NCBI GenBank assembly: GCA_964595575.1
Contig: CAZQRA010000004.1
Span: 30,975-94,974, forward strand
DNA from: PALSA-612 sp964595575
GTDB taxonomy: Bacteria > Actinomycetota > Thermoleophilia > Gaiellales > Gaiellaceae
Direction of reading: 5' to 3'
Length of the DNA stretch: 64,000 nucleotides
Of this stretch, positions 1-7,040 are shown piece by piece. Position 1 is the first letter of the stretch; every line of letters starts with the position of its first letter. The position numbers and the translations under genes are program-made. Below the pieces are notes generated by a model that worked only from the letters and a program-made list of their open reading frames with translations, made no database searches and was not told the DNA's origin.

Positions 1-102
1 GCCATCCTCGGGTTGACGACCCTGAAGCTGGCGTTGCACAAGGGGAAGGGGACCCCCTTGCCCGAGGAGTGGGCGGCGATCGAGGAGCTGGAGCTGCGCT
101 AG
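1..102 (+). CDS. C-terminal end of an unidentified protein (partial)
   Basis: An open frame enters from the left edge and ends at TAG 100-102, giving the last 33 residues of a protein (ending in AAIEELELR). I do not recognise the family. The stop overlaps the GTG start of the Rieske ferredoxin by one base (TAGTG), so the two genes are probably co-transcribed and translationally coupled. In actinobacteria such small Rieske ferredoxins often sit in Fe-S assembly (suf) or dioxygenase operons. The tail shows no motif that would decide between these. Confidence 0.5.
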   Translation, partial: AILGLTTLKLALHKGKGTPLPEEWAAIEELELR

Positions 103-419
103 TGTCGTGGGTGGACGTGTGCCCGGCCGAGGAGCTGCCGCCGGGCCGGATGAAGCTGGTGGAGGCAGGCGACGCGTACGTGGGCGTGTACAACGTCAAG
201 GGAGAGCTCTACGCCATCGAGGACCGTTGCTCCCACGACGACGGGCCCCTCTGCGAGGGAGACTGGGATGCCGAGCGCGGGGTCGTCGTCTGCCCCCGGC
301 ACGGCGCCAGCTTCGATCTCCGCAGCGGCCGTCCCCTCACCCTGCCTGCCTACCAGCCCGTGGCGACCTACCCGGTGCGGGTGGACGAGCGGGGGATGGT
401 CCAGGTCGAGCTTCCCTAG
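102..419 (+). CDS. Rieske-type [2Fe-2S] ferredoxin
   Basis: This 105-residue protein is a soluble Rieske ferredoxin of the kind that passes single electrons to non-haem iron oxygenases or accompanies Fe-S assembly genes. The cluster motif is complete: C-x-H (CSHDDGPL, about residue 41) and, further on, C-x2-H (CPRHG), giving two Cys and two His ligands. The length is normal for the family (about 100-110). I chose GTG 102 because it overlaps the upstream TAG by one base and gives the usual N-terminus. A GTG at 69 would add 11 residues inside the preceding gene. The specific oxygenase or assembly partner is not visible in the window. Confidence 0.85.
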   Translation: MSWVDVCPAEELPPGRMKLVEAGDAYVGVYNVKGELYAIEDRCSHDDGPLCEGDWDAERGVVVCPRHGASFDLRSGRPLTLPAYQPVATYPVRVDERGMVQVELP

Positions 420-425
420 CCGGCC

Positions 426-1019
426 GTGCTCGACGCCCGCGTGCGCGCGGTGCTCGCCCGCCTGGAGGAGGAAGACAAGCGGGAGCGGGCTCTGAAGCTG
501 CCTCCGCGGCTGCGCGGCAGGCAGGTGGCTCCGACCACGGGGAGGTTCCTCTTCGCCCTGGTCGCTCCCCAGCCCGGCGCCTCGGTGCTCGAGATCGGAG
601 GAGGCCGCGGGTACTCCACGATCTGGCTGGCCGCCGGAGCTCGCATCCTGGGCGGACGGGTTACCTCCCTGGAGGCGGATCCCGCCAAGTGCCGGGCCTG
701 GCGCCAGAACGTGGCCGAGGCCGGGCTGGAGGAGTGGGCGGAGCTCGTGTGCGGCGACGCCCTGGAGGTGCTCCCCGGGCTGGAGGACGTCTACGACCTC
801 GTGTTCCTGGACGCCGAGAAGGAGGACTACGAGCGGCTCTTCCAGCTCGTCCGAGACAAGCTTGAGCCAGGAGCGCTGGTGGTCGCCGACAACGTCCTCT
901 CCCATGCCGGGCTGCGAGCCTACGCGGAGGCCCGGCAGGCCGACCCCACGCTCCTCAGCGTGACGGTGCCCCTCGACAGGGGCCTGGAGCTCTCCGTCGT
1001 CCTGGCGTCGCCCGTATAG
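426..1019 (+). CDS. Class I SAM-dependent O-methyltransferase (catechol O-methyltransferase-like)
   Basis: This 197-residue protein matches the O-methyltransferase_3 (COMT/CCoAOMT-like) fold. It has an N-terminal helical cap, the SAM-binding glycine loop VLEIGGGRGYST (about residues 55-66), an acidic residue after strand 2 (SLEAD), and the metal-site region FLDAEKEDY followed by ADNVL. These enzymes usually methylate catechol-like hydroxyls with Mg2+. The substrate cannot be told. It starts at GTG 426, six bases after the Rieske stop, so it probably shares that transcript. The end of the gene overlaps a good -10 box (TATAGT, 1015-1020) for the next element. Confidence 0.8.
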   Translation: MLDARVRAVLARLEEEDKRERALKLPPRLRGRQVAPTTGRFLFALVAPQPGASVLEIGGGRGYSTIWLAAGARILGGRVTSLEADPAKCRAWRQNVAEAGLEEWAELVCGDALEVLPGLEDVYDLVFLDAEKEDYERLFQLVRDKLEPGALVVADNVLSHAGLRAYAEARQADPTLLSVTVPLDRGLELSVVLASPV

Positions 1020-1025
1020 TTGGCA

Positions 1026-1240
1026 GACCGCGGAAAGGAGGTGATCCAGCTTGAGCGACGACAGCACGGGCAGCGGAGGTGCCGGCCAGTAGGGGCGTGT
1101 CCCCGGGACCGAGAGGAAACCGCCTAGCCAGCGTAGGGGGCCTGCGCTCCGCGCCGCCGTCGGGAAGACGGCTGGAAGCGTCCCTACGAGTACAGGTCGG
1201 TAACCGGCAGGGGCCGTCGCCAGGCGGCCCCTGTGTCTAG
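1026..1240 (+). ncRNA. Candidate structured RNA/leader with a 17-nt complement of the 16S rRNA 3' end
   Basis: This is a 243-base intergenic stretch. TATAGT at 1015-1020 is a good -10 box and would start RNA near 1026. Bases 1034-1050 (AAAGGAGGTGATCCAGC) are the exact complement of the last 17 bases of actinobacterial 16S rRNA. Nine bases after its GGAGG lies TTG 1051, opening a 13-codon frame that ends at TAG 1090-1092. Downstream are several perfect stems: 1092-1095/1101-1104, an outer stem 1132-1138/1182-1188 enclosing hairpin 1156-1172, and a 9-bp hairpin 1208-1216/1225-1233 that could end the RNA. I match it to no known RNA family. It could be a small regulatory RNA or a heavily translated micro-ORF. 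Confidence 0.45.
1051..1092 (+). CDS. Possible 13-residue micro-ORF behind an extreme Shine-Dalgarno
   Basis: TTG 1051 starts a 13-codon frame (MSDDSTGSGGAGQ) placed nine bases behind the GGAGG core of the 17-base complement to the 16S tail. Spacing is ideal for initiation. The peptide is acidic and Gly/Ser-rich, with no run of a single regulatory amino acid that would suggest attenuation. If translated, its likely role is the act of translation itself, or holding ribosomes. It may also be fortuitous. Confidence 0.3.
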   Translation: MSDDSTGSGGAGQ

Positions 1241-1262
1241 GTAGGCCTGGGGCGAGGCAGCG

Positions 1263-1904
1263 ATGGGCCGGGACTACATCCCTCCGCTTCGCTTCCCGGC
1301 GCTGACGCGGATCTACGACCCAGTGGCGGCAGCTCTCGCTCGCGAGCGGGAGTGGAAGGAGGAGCTGGCCCGGCAGGTGGGGCTGCAGGCGGGCATGCGC
1401 GTCCTCGACCTCGGGTGCGGCACGGGCACCCTCGCCCTTCTCCTCGCCCGCTCCTGCCCAGGCGCAGAGGTAGTCGGTCTCGACGCCGACGACGGGGCGC
1501 TCGCGCTGGCTCGGCGCAAGGCCGAGCGGGAAGGACTCGAGGTCGTGCTCAAGCGGGGACGGGTGGAATCGCCGCCCTTCGCGGAGGGGTCGTTCGACCG
1601 CGTCGTCACCAGCCTCCTTCTCCACCACCTCTCCACCGCCGACAAGCTCCAGTGTCTGGCTCGGGCGCGGTCGCTCCTTCGCCCCAAAGGCAGCCTCCAC
1701 GTGGCCGACTGGGGAAAGCCGCGCACCCGGCTGTGGCGGGCGGCCTTCCTGGCCGTGCAGCTCCTCGACGGCTTCGGGACGACGAGGGACAACGTGGACG
1801 GACTCCTTCCCCAGCTCATGTGCGATGCCGGCTTCGCCAGGGTCGAGGAGACGGGTCGCTACGCCACGCCGGTGGGCGTGATCTCGCTCTGGAGGGCGGC
1901 CTAG
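1263..1904 (+). CDS. Class I SAM-dependent methyltransferase (UbiE/Methyltransf_11-like)
   Basis: This 213-residue cytosolic methyltransferase has motif I VLDLGCGTGTLAL (about residues 47-59), an acidic residue at the end of strand 2 (VVGLDAD), motif II around SFDRVVTSLLLHHL and motif III in LRPKGSLHVADWG. This is the pattern of UbiE-like small-molecule methyltransferases. The substrate is unknown. ATG 1263 follows the structured intergenic RNA by about 20 bases and has a purine-rich ribosome site (GGGGCGAGG). It converges on the epimerase gene that ends at 1911, only six bases away. Confidence 0.8.
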   Translation: MGRDYIPPLRFPALTRIYDPVAAALAREREWKEELARQVGLQAGMRVLDLGCGTGTLALLLARSCPGAEVVGLDADDGALALARRKAEREGLEVVLKRGRVESPPFAEGSFDRVVTSLLLHHLSTADKLQCLARARSLLRPKGSLHVADWGKPRTRLWRAAFLAVQLLDGFGTTRDNVDGLLPQLMCDAGFARVEETGRYATPVGVISLWRAA

Positions 1905-1910
1905 CCTCCT

Positions 1911-2801
1911 CTACGCGGCGCGGCGGATCTGCTCGTCGAGGGAGATCAGGTCGACCTCGAAGAGCTCGAGCGCCGGCCCCATGTCGCAGACCTGGTCCCC
2001 GCCCTCGAGGAGCATGGTCAGCTCGTCGCGGGTGACGAGCGGGGAAGGGAGGCGCTCAGCCGCAGCCGCGAGCGCCCGCACGAGGCCCACCGGTAGGTGG
2101 ACGAGGGCCCGGCGGGCGCCCAGGACGCGCTGGATGCGGGCGTACAGCTCGTTCCAGGTGACGGCGTCGGGGCCTCCGAGCTCGAAGACGCGGCCGGCGG
2201 CCGCCTCCACCTCGACCCCTTGAGTGAAGAAGGAGGCCACGTCCTCGACCCAGATCGGCTGCAGCCGCGTCGTGCCGTCTCCGATCATGGGCACGACCGG
2301 CGACCAGCGCACCTGGCGGATGAGCATGGGGAGGACGCCTCCGTCCTTCCCGAAGATGAAGCTGGGGCGGAACACGACGTGCTCGAGACCGGCGCTCCTC
2401 ACGGCCTGCTCCATCTCCCACTTGGCCTGGAAGTAGGGCGTGAGGCTCCTCGTCCGCTCGCTCGTCCCCAGGGCGCTCATGAGGACGAAGCGACGCACGC
2501 CGGCCTTCTCGGCGGCAGCTACCAGGGAGGCGGTGGCCTGGGACATGATCCGCTCGAAGTCGCGGGGCCGGCCACGGATGATGGAGACGAGGTGGACCAC
2601 GACCTCCACCCCTTCTGTGGCGCGGTGGAGGCTGCCCTCGTCGGTGACGTCCCCGGGAACGAGCTCGCAGCCCCAGGCCCGGAGGCGACCTGCCCGCCGG
2701 GGGTCGCGCACGAGAGCCCGCACCTCGTGGCCCCGCGCCCGCAGGGCGTGGGCGACCTTGGGGCCGACGAAGCCGGTGGCGCCGGTGACGAGGACCTTCA
2801 C
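1911..2801 (-). CDS. NAD(P)-binding epimerase/dehydratase, NDUFA9-like (atypical SDR)
   Basis: This 296-residue protein has an N-terminal Rossmann motif (VLVTGATGFVGPKVA) and later GDVTDEGSL, HLVSIIRG and an FRPSFIFG segment. This matches atypical short-chain dehydrogenases related to the complex I accessory subunit NDUFA9 and to nucleoside-diphosphate-sugar epimerases. The catalytic YxxxK is present only as YFQAKW, as is common in this subgroup, so a binding or reductase role on an isoprenoid or quinone-type substrate is possible. GTG 2801 shares GTGA with the dcd stop, so the two genes are translationally coupled. The open frame extends far upstream only because stops are rare on this strand. 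Confidence 0.75.
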   Translation of the reverse strand: MKVLVTGATGFVGPKVAHALRARGHEVRALVRDPRRAGRLRAWGCELVPGDVTDEGSLHRATEGVEVVVHLVSIIRGRPRDFERIMSQATASLVAAAEKAGVRRFVLMSALGTSERTRSLTPYFQAKWEMEQAVRSAGLEHVVFRPSFIFGKDGGVLPMLIRQVRWSPVVPMIGDGTTRLQPIWVEDVASFFTQGVEVEAAAGRVFELGGPDAVTWNELYARIQRVLGARRALVHLPVGLVRALAAAAERLPSPLVTRDELTMLLEGGDQVCDMGPALELFEVDLISLDEQIRRAA

Positions 2802-3376
2802 GACCCTCGTTCCGGGACGAAGTTCTGCCAGTAGCGGCTGGGGGTGGGGCCGCGCTGGCCTTGGTACTTGGAGCCGAGCCCGGCGCTCCCGTAGGGGGTC
2901 TCGGCCGGCTCGGTCAGCTGGACGAACGAGACCTGCCCGATGCGCATCCCGTAGTAGATCGTGATGGGGAGGTTGGCGACGTTGGAGAGCTCGAGGGTAA
3001 CGTGACCGTCCCAGCCGGGGTCGATGAAGCCGGCGGTGGAGTGGATGAGGAGGCCGAGGCGGCCCAGGGAGCTCTTGCCCTCCAGCCGGGCGACCAGGTC
3101 GTCGGGAAGTCTTATGCGCTCCAGGGTGGAACCGAGCACGAACTCGCCCGGGTGGAGGATGAAGGGGTGGCCGTCCTCGATCTCGACCAGCTCGGTCAGA
3201 TCCTCCTGGGGCTCCCGCACGTCGATGTAGGGGTAGCGGGCGTTGTGGAACACCCGGAAGTAGCGGTCGACCCGGACGTCGATGCTGGACGGCTGCAGCA
3301 GCGAGGGATCGTAGGGGTCGATCTCGATCCGCCCCTCGCGGAGGAGGCGCTTGATCGTCCGGTCGGACAGGACCAC
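2798..3376 (-). CDS. dcd: dCTP deaminase
   Basis: This 192-residue member of the dCTP deaminase/dUTPase trimer family turns dCTP into dUTP for thymidylate synthesis. Some relatives also remove pyrophosphate to give dUMP directly. Visible family motifs are HPGEFVLGSTLE (about residues 75-86), the nucleotide-binding segment EGKSSLGRLGLLIHSTAGFIDPGW, including the catalytic Glu-Ala/Ser-type region, and the C-terminal GSKYQGQRGPTPSR lid. Length is typical. It starts at GTG 3376. A minus-strand TAGAAT box (3383-3388) lies six bases upstream, so the mRNA is probably leaderless. The stop overlaps the downstream epimerase start. Confidence 0.93.
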   Translation of the reverse strand: MVLSDRTIKRLLREGRIEIDPYDPSLLQPSSIDVRVDRYFRVFHNARYPYIDVREPQEDLTELVEIEDGHPFILHPGEFVLGSTLERIRLPDDLVARLEGKSSLGRLGLLIHSTAGFIDPGWDGHVTLELSNVANLPITIYYGMRIGQVSFVQLTEPAETPYGSAGLGSKYQGQRGPTPSRYWQNFVPERGS

Positions 3377-3458
3377 GCGTCGATTCTAGGCGCCCTGCCC
3401 ATGTATGGGGCGTATTCATGTATGCAGGACGGCGGCGCCCTGCGCTATGCTCGCTGCC
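3377..3458. promoter_or_regulatory. Divergent promoter region between dcd and the aminotransferase
   Basis: This is an 82-base divergent gap. On the minus strand TAGAAT (3383-3388) sits six bases before the dcd GTG. On the plus strand TATGCT (3446-3451) sits seven bases before ATG 3459. Both spacings place transcription starts at or next to the start codon, as expected for leaderless actinobacterial mRNAs. No clear -35 boxes are visible. An A/T-richer patch (ATGTATGGGGCGTATTCATG, 3401-3420) lies in the middle and might bind a regulator. Confidence 0.5.
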
Positions 3459-4892
3459 ATGCCGGCCCCACGTGCGATCGAGCTTCGCACGGCCATCCCT
3501 GGTCCTCGCTCGCGAGCGGCGCTCGCCCGCAAGGAGCGAGCCGTGGCTGCGCCCTTGCGTGTCCTCCATCCCATCGTGGCGGCGAGCGGCCGGGGCGCCA
3601 CCCTCACCGACGTGGACGGCAACACCTTCCTCGACCTCACGGGCGGGGTCGGGTGCCTCAACGTCGGCCATACCCACCCCAGGGTGGTGGCCGCCGCCCA
3701 GGAGCAGCTCGCCCGGCTCGCCCACACCGACTTCACCGTCTGCCCCTACGAGGTGTACGTGGACCTCGCCGAGCGGTTGGCGGCCCGCGCTCCCATCGCG
3801 GGGCCGGTCAAGGCGGCGTTCTTCAACTCCGGGGCGGAGGCGGTGGAGAACGCCGTCAAGGTCGCCCGCGCTTTCACCGGCAGGCCGGCTGTGGTCGCCT
3901 TCGAGGGGGCTTTCCACGGGCGCACTCTGCTCGCCCTCACGCTGACCTCGAAGACCCACCCCTACAAGGCGGGCCTGGGGCCGCTCGCGCCCGAGGTCTA
4001 CCGAGCCCCCTACCCCAATAGCTACCGGGGACCCGACGCCCGTGCCGCCGTCGAGGCCCTGGAGCGGCTGTTCGTGACCCAGGTGGCGGCCGAGGAGGTG
4101 GCAGCGGTGGTGGTCGAGCCGGTGCAGGGGGAAGGCGGCTTCCTCGTGTCGCCGCCCGAGTTCCTGGCCGGGCTGCGTCGTATCTGCGACCGGCACGGGA
4201 TCGTGCTGGTGGTGGACGAGGTGCAGACGGGCTTCGGCCGCACTGGGCACTTCTTCGCCGTCGAGCGCTACGGGGTCGAGCCTGACCTCCTCTGCGCTGC
4301 CAAGTCGATCGCGGGCGGACTCCCCCTGTCTGCGGTGCTGGGCCGAGCCGAGGTCATGGACGCTCCCGCGCCGGGGGCGATCGGAGGCACCTTCGTGGGC
4401 AACCCCGTCTCCCTGGCGGCGGCCGTGGCCGTGCTGGAGGTGATCGAGGAGGAGCGGCTGCTCGAGCGGGCGGTGGCGATCGGGGAGACGATCCGGGCCC
4501 GCATGCTTGCCTGGCAGGAGCGCTACCCCGCGATCGGCGATGTCCGCGGCCTCGGGGCCATGCTGGCGATCGAGCTCGTGCGCGACCGGGCCGGGAAGGA
4601 GCCTGCTCCTGAGCTGGCGGAGGCGGTCGTGCGGCGGGCGGCCGAGCGCGGCCTCCTCCTCCTCACCGCCGGGGTGTACGGCAACTGCATCCGCGTGCTC
4701 GTGCCGCTCGTGATCTCGGACGCCCAGATCGAGGAGGCGCTCGACGTCTGGGAGCAGGCGCTGGATGACGTCCTCGGCTCGGCGTATGGCGCGGGGCACG
4801 GCCGGGGAGGAGCCGGCGCCTCCGGGGACGAGGTGCCAGGAGGGGGCCGGTCGAGCGACATCCCCGCAGTGCGTCTCCCGGATCCCGCATGA
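3459..4892 (+). CDS. gabT: Class III aminotransferase, 4-aminobutyrate aminotransferase-like
   Basis: This 477-residue PLP enzyme of the ornithine/GABA aminotransferase family transfers an omega-amino group (probably of 4-aminobutyrate) to 2-oxoglutarate. Seen in order: the GGVGCLNVGHTHP cofactor region, the FFNSGAEAVENAVKVAR phosphate-binding segment, EGAFHGRT, the cofactor aspartate in VVDEVQTGFGRTG, and the Schiff-base lysine in AAKSIAGGLPLSAV. I chose ATG 3459 because a TATGCT box lies just upstream. ATGs at 3405 and 3447 fall in or before that box. The C-terminus runs about 35 residues past the usual family end as a Gly/Ser/Pro-rich tail, possibly a late stop. The stop overlaps the next start (ATGA). 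Confidence 0.82.
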   Translation: MPAPRAIELRTAIPGPRSRAALARKERAVAAPLRVLHPIVAASGRGATLTDVDGNTFLDLTGGVGCLNVGHTHPRVVAAAQEQLARLAHTDFTVCPYEVYVDLAERLAARAPIAGPVKAAFFNSGAEAVENAVKVARAFTGRPAVVAFEGAFHGRTLLALTLTSKTHPYKAGLGPLAPEVYRAPYPNSYRGPDARAAVEALERLFVTQVAAEEVAAVVVEPVQGEGGFLVSPPEFLAGLRRICDRHGIVLVVDEVQTGFGRTGHFFAVERYGVEPDLLCAAKSIAGGLPLSAVLGRAEVMDAPAPGAIGGTFVGNPVSLAAAVAVLEVIEEERLLERAVAIGETIRARMLAWQERYPAIGDVRGLGAMLAIELVRDRAGKEPAPELAEAVVRRAAERGLLLLTAGVYGNCIRVLVPLVISDAQIEEALDVWEQALDDVLGSAYGAGHGRGGAGASGDEVPGGGRSSDIPAVRLPDPA

Positions 4893-5935
4893 CGTCGCCA
4901 CTCTGGCCGACGAGATCGGTAGCTCGCATGGGTCGGTTGCCCGCTCCTACCGCCTCTACCCCCACGCTGGTCGGGCTAGGGGTCGCCCTCGTCGCCCTCG
5001 CCGCCCTCGTCGTGCTTCCCGCCGGTGCCGCCGGGACCCCGGCGAGGGCAGGCACGAATCCGTTCGGGGTCATGCTGCCCGCCCGCCTAGCTCGCTCGCC
5101 GGCGGGAATGGAGCTCGCCAAGACGCTGGGGGTTACCTACTTCCGTCCGTCGTCCCTCTTCCTCGATCGCGAGAAGGCGACCTGTAGGGAATGCGACGCA
5201 GCCCGTGTTGCAGGGCTGAAGCTGGTGCTCACGGTGCGGGCGAGTGGCCCCTCCGCTACGCTCCCGCCACCCGATCTCGCTACGTTTCGCCGGAGGGTGC
5301 GGCGGGTCCTGGAGCGGTACGCCCCGGCCGTGCTCGTGGTGGAGAACGAGGAGAGCTCGCGTCTCTTCTACGCCGGCACGCCCGAGGCGTACGGGGCCGA
5401 GCTGAAGGCCGCCTGCGAGGTGGCCCACGACCGGGGCATCGCCTGTGCCAACGGCGGCCTCGTTAGCACCCTGGTGGCGCTGCTCGTGGAGGACTCCTAT
5501 CGAGAGAGGGGAGACGTGGAGTCGGCCCGAGACTTCGCCGCTCGGGCGCTCTCGCCCCAGACGAGGCGGAGGTTGCGCTCGGCGCCGGCGCGAGCGCTCG
5601 TCGACAAGGGCAAGGCCCTCATCGAGGCTTACCGCGCTGCCGGAGCGGACTACGCGAACTTCCACTGGTACATCGCCGACACCAAGGCCTTGAGGGAGGC
5701 GGTCGCCTTCCTCGAAGACGCCACCCGCCTCCCGGTGATCACCAACGAGATCGGCCAGCTCACCGACGATCCACGGCAGACGACGGCGGTCATGAGGACG
5801 ATCGTGGAGCTAGGCGTGCCTATCGCCGTGTGGTTTGGCCTGGACGGGCCCAAGGCACGAGGATTGGTCGACGAGGACGGGAGCCTTCGGCCGACGGGTA
5901 GGGCGTTCAAGCGCTTCATCGAAGGGTCGCGGTGA
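4889..5935 (+). CDS. Secreted (beta/alpha)8 glycosidase-like protein
   Basis: This 348-residue protein has an N-terminal hydrophobic segment (LVGLGVALVALAALVVLPAG) followed by an Ala-rich cleavage-like site, so it is exported or membrane-anchored. The mature part looks like a clan GH-A glycoside hydrolase barrel. VVENEES would supply the Asn-Glu acid/base pair at strand 4, FHWYIAD lies near strand 6, and ITNEIGQ would supply the nucleophile Glu at strand 7. I cannot assign a numbered family or substrate. ATG 4889 overlaps the aminotransferase stop. ATG 4928, which begins MGRLPAP directly before the signal segment, is an equally good start. Confidence 0.6.
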   Translation: MTSPLWPTRSVARMGRLPAPTASTPTLVGLGVALVALAALVVLPAGAAGTPARAGTNPFGVMLPARLARSPAGMELAKTLGVTYFRPSSLFLDREKATCRECDAARVAGLKLVLTVRASGPSATLPPPDLATFRRRVRRVLERYAPAVLVVENEESSRLFYAGTPEAYGAELKAACEVAHDRGIACANGGLVSTLVALLVEDSYRERGDVESARDFAARALSPQTRRRLRSAPARALVDKGKALIEAYRAAGADYANFHWYIADTKALREAVAFLEDATRLPVITNEIGQLTDDPRQTTAVMRTIVELGVPIAVWFGLDGPKARGLVDEDGSLRPTGRAFKRFIEGSR

Positions 5936-5987
5936 GCGCTCGGCGCTGCCGAAACCGTCCTGCCATCCCGCCTGCGCTCGAGCGCGC

Positions 5988-7040
5988 TCAGTAGCGGAGG
6001 TTGGAGCGGCGGGCGTGTCGCTCCAGGGCCAGCTCGATCAGCCGGTCGAGGAGCTCCCCGTAGGAAAGGCCCGAGGCCTCGAACAGCTTGGCGTAGACGC
6101 TGGTAGCGGTGAAGCCGGGGATGGTGTTCAGCTCGTTCACGAGTACCCGGCCGTCTGCCTGCACGAAGCAGTCGACCCTGGCCATGCCCTCGCACTCGGT
6201 GGCGACGAACGCGTCCACCGAGATCTCCTGGACGCGCTCGACCTGCTCCTCGGGGATGCGGGGCGGCACGATCAGGTCCATCCCGCCCTCGTCGTACTTG
6301 GCCGAGTAGTCGTACCAGTCCTCGCCGGCGAAGCCGTGGGCCACGATCTCGCCGGGGAGGGAGGCGACCGGGCGCTCGTTGCCGAGGACGCTGCACTCGA
6401 CCTCGATCCCCGGCACGTACTCCTCGATCAGCACCTTGTCGTCGTGTCGGCGGGCGAGGGCGACCGCAGGCTCCAGCTCCTCCGGCCGCCGCACCTTGGT
6501 GATCCCCACCGAGGAGCCGAGCCGGGCCGGCTTGACGAACACCGGGTAGTCGAAGGGGTGGGCCGCAGGATCCCCTGAGCGGAGGGTGACGCTACGGGTG
6601 ACGGGGATGCCCCGGTCGCGGAGTACCGCCTTCATGAGGTCCTTGTCCATGCAGACGGCCGAGGCGGCGACGCCGGCGCCCACGTAGGGGACGCCCAGGA
6701 GCTCGAGGAGGCCCTGGACGGTGCCGTCCTCGCCGAAGGGGCCGTGGAGCAGGGGCATGACCACGTCTGCGTCGACCAGGGCGNNNNNNNNNNNNNNNNN
6801 NNNNNNNNNNNNNNNNNNNNGGGGCACGCGGGGGGACGGGGACGAGCCCGGCTGGTCGGGGTCGGCGACGAAGGGGGTGACGAGCGACCAGCGGCCGTCC
6901 CGGCCGATCTCCACCCCTGCCACCTCGTAGCCGCGTCGGTCGAGAGCCTGGATCACCGATCGAGCGGAGGCGAGCGAGACCTCGTGCTCGCTCGATCGAC
7001 CCCCCATGAGGACGAGCACGCGGCGAGGAGACCCGCTCAC
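5988..7040 (-). CDS. ddl: D-alanine--D-alanine ligase (contains assembly gap)
   Basis: This cytosolic ATP-grasp ligase joins two D-alanines for peptidoglycan precursors (about 350 codons). Visible parts are the N-terminal LMGGRSSEHEVSLASARSV, PLLHGPFGEDGTVQGLLELLGVPYVGAGV, the ATP-grasp lysine region FVKPARLGSSVGI, EEYVPGIEVECSVLG and the metal-binding end VLVNELNTIPGFTATSVY. A 37-base run of N (6784-6820) hides about 12 residues near codon 80, but the frame agrees on both sides. GTG 7040 overlaps the pknB stop (GTGA). It is the last gene of the envelope operon, which ties D-Ala-D-Ala supply to the muropeptide-sensing kinase. Confidence 0.92.
   Translation of the reverse strand: MSGSPRRVLVLMGGRSSEHEVSLASARSVIQALDRRGYEVAGVEIGRDGRWSLVTPFVADPDQPGSSPSPRVPXXXXXXXXXXXXXALVDADVVMPLLHGPFGEDGTVQGLLELLGVPYVGAGVAASAVCMDKDLMKAVLRDRGIPVTRSVTLRSGDPAAHPFDYPVFVKPARLGSSVGITKVRRPEELEPAVALARRHDDKVLIEEYVPGIEVECSVLGNERPVASLPGEIVAHGFAGEDWYDYSAKYDEGGMDLIVPPRIPEEQVERVQEISVDAFVATECEGMARVDCFVQADGRVLVNELNTIPGFTATSVYAKLFEASGLSYGELLDRLIELALERHARRSNLRY
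6784..6820. other. Assembly gap (37 Ns)
   Basis: A run of 37 unknown bases lies inside ddl. The reading frame is the same on both sides, so the estimated gap length is probably right modulo three. This shows the sequence is a scaffolded draft. Confidence 0.99.

Noticed and set aside
1034..1050. A fragment of an antisense 16S rRNA gene
   Set aside because: The match to the 16S complement stops sharply after 17 bases and continues into unrelated sequence on both sides, so it is not a piece of an rRNA gene.
3405..3458. An 18-codon longer N-terminus for the aminotransferase
   Set aside because: It would run through the divergent promoter region, has no ribosome site, and the residues do not resemble the family start.
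1911..4901. A 996-codon open frame on the minus strand
   Set aside because: Only its last 296 codons resemble a protein (the epimerase). The rest runs antisense to the aminotransferase or out of frame through dcd and reflects the rarity of stops in GC-rich DNA. Many other long frames across the window are rejected for the same reason.
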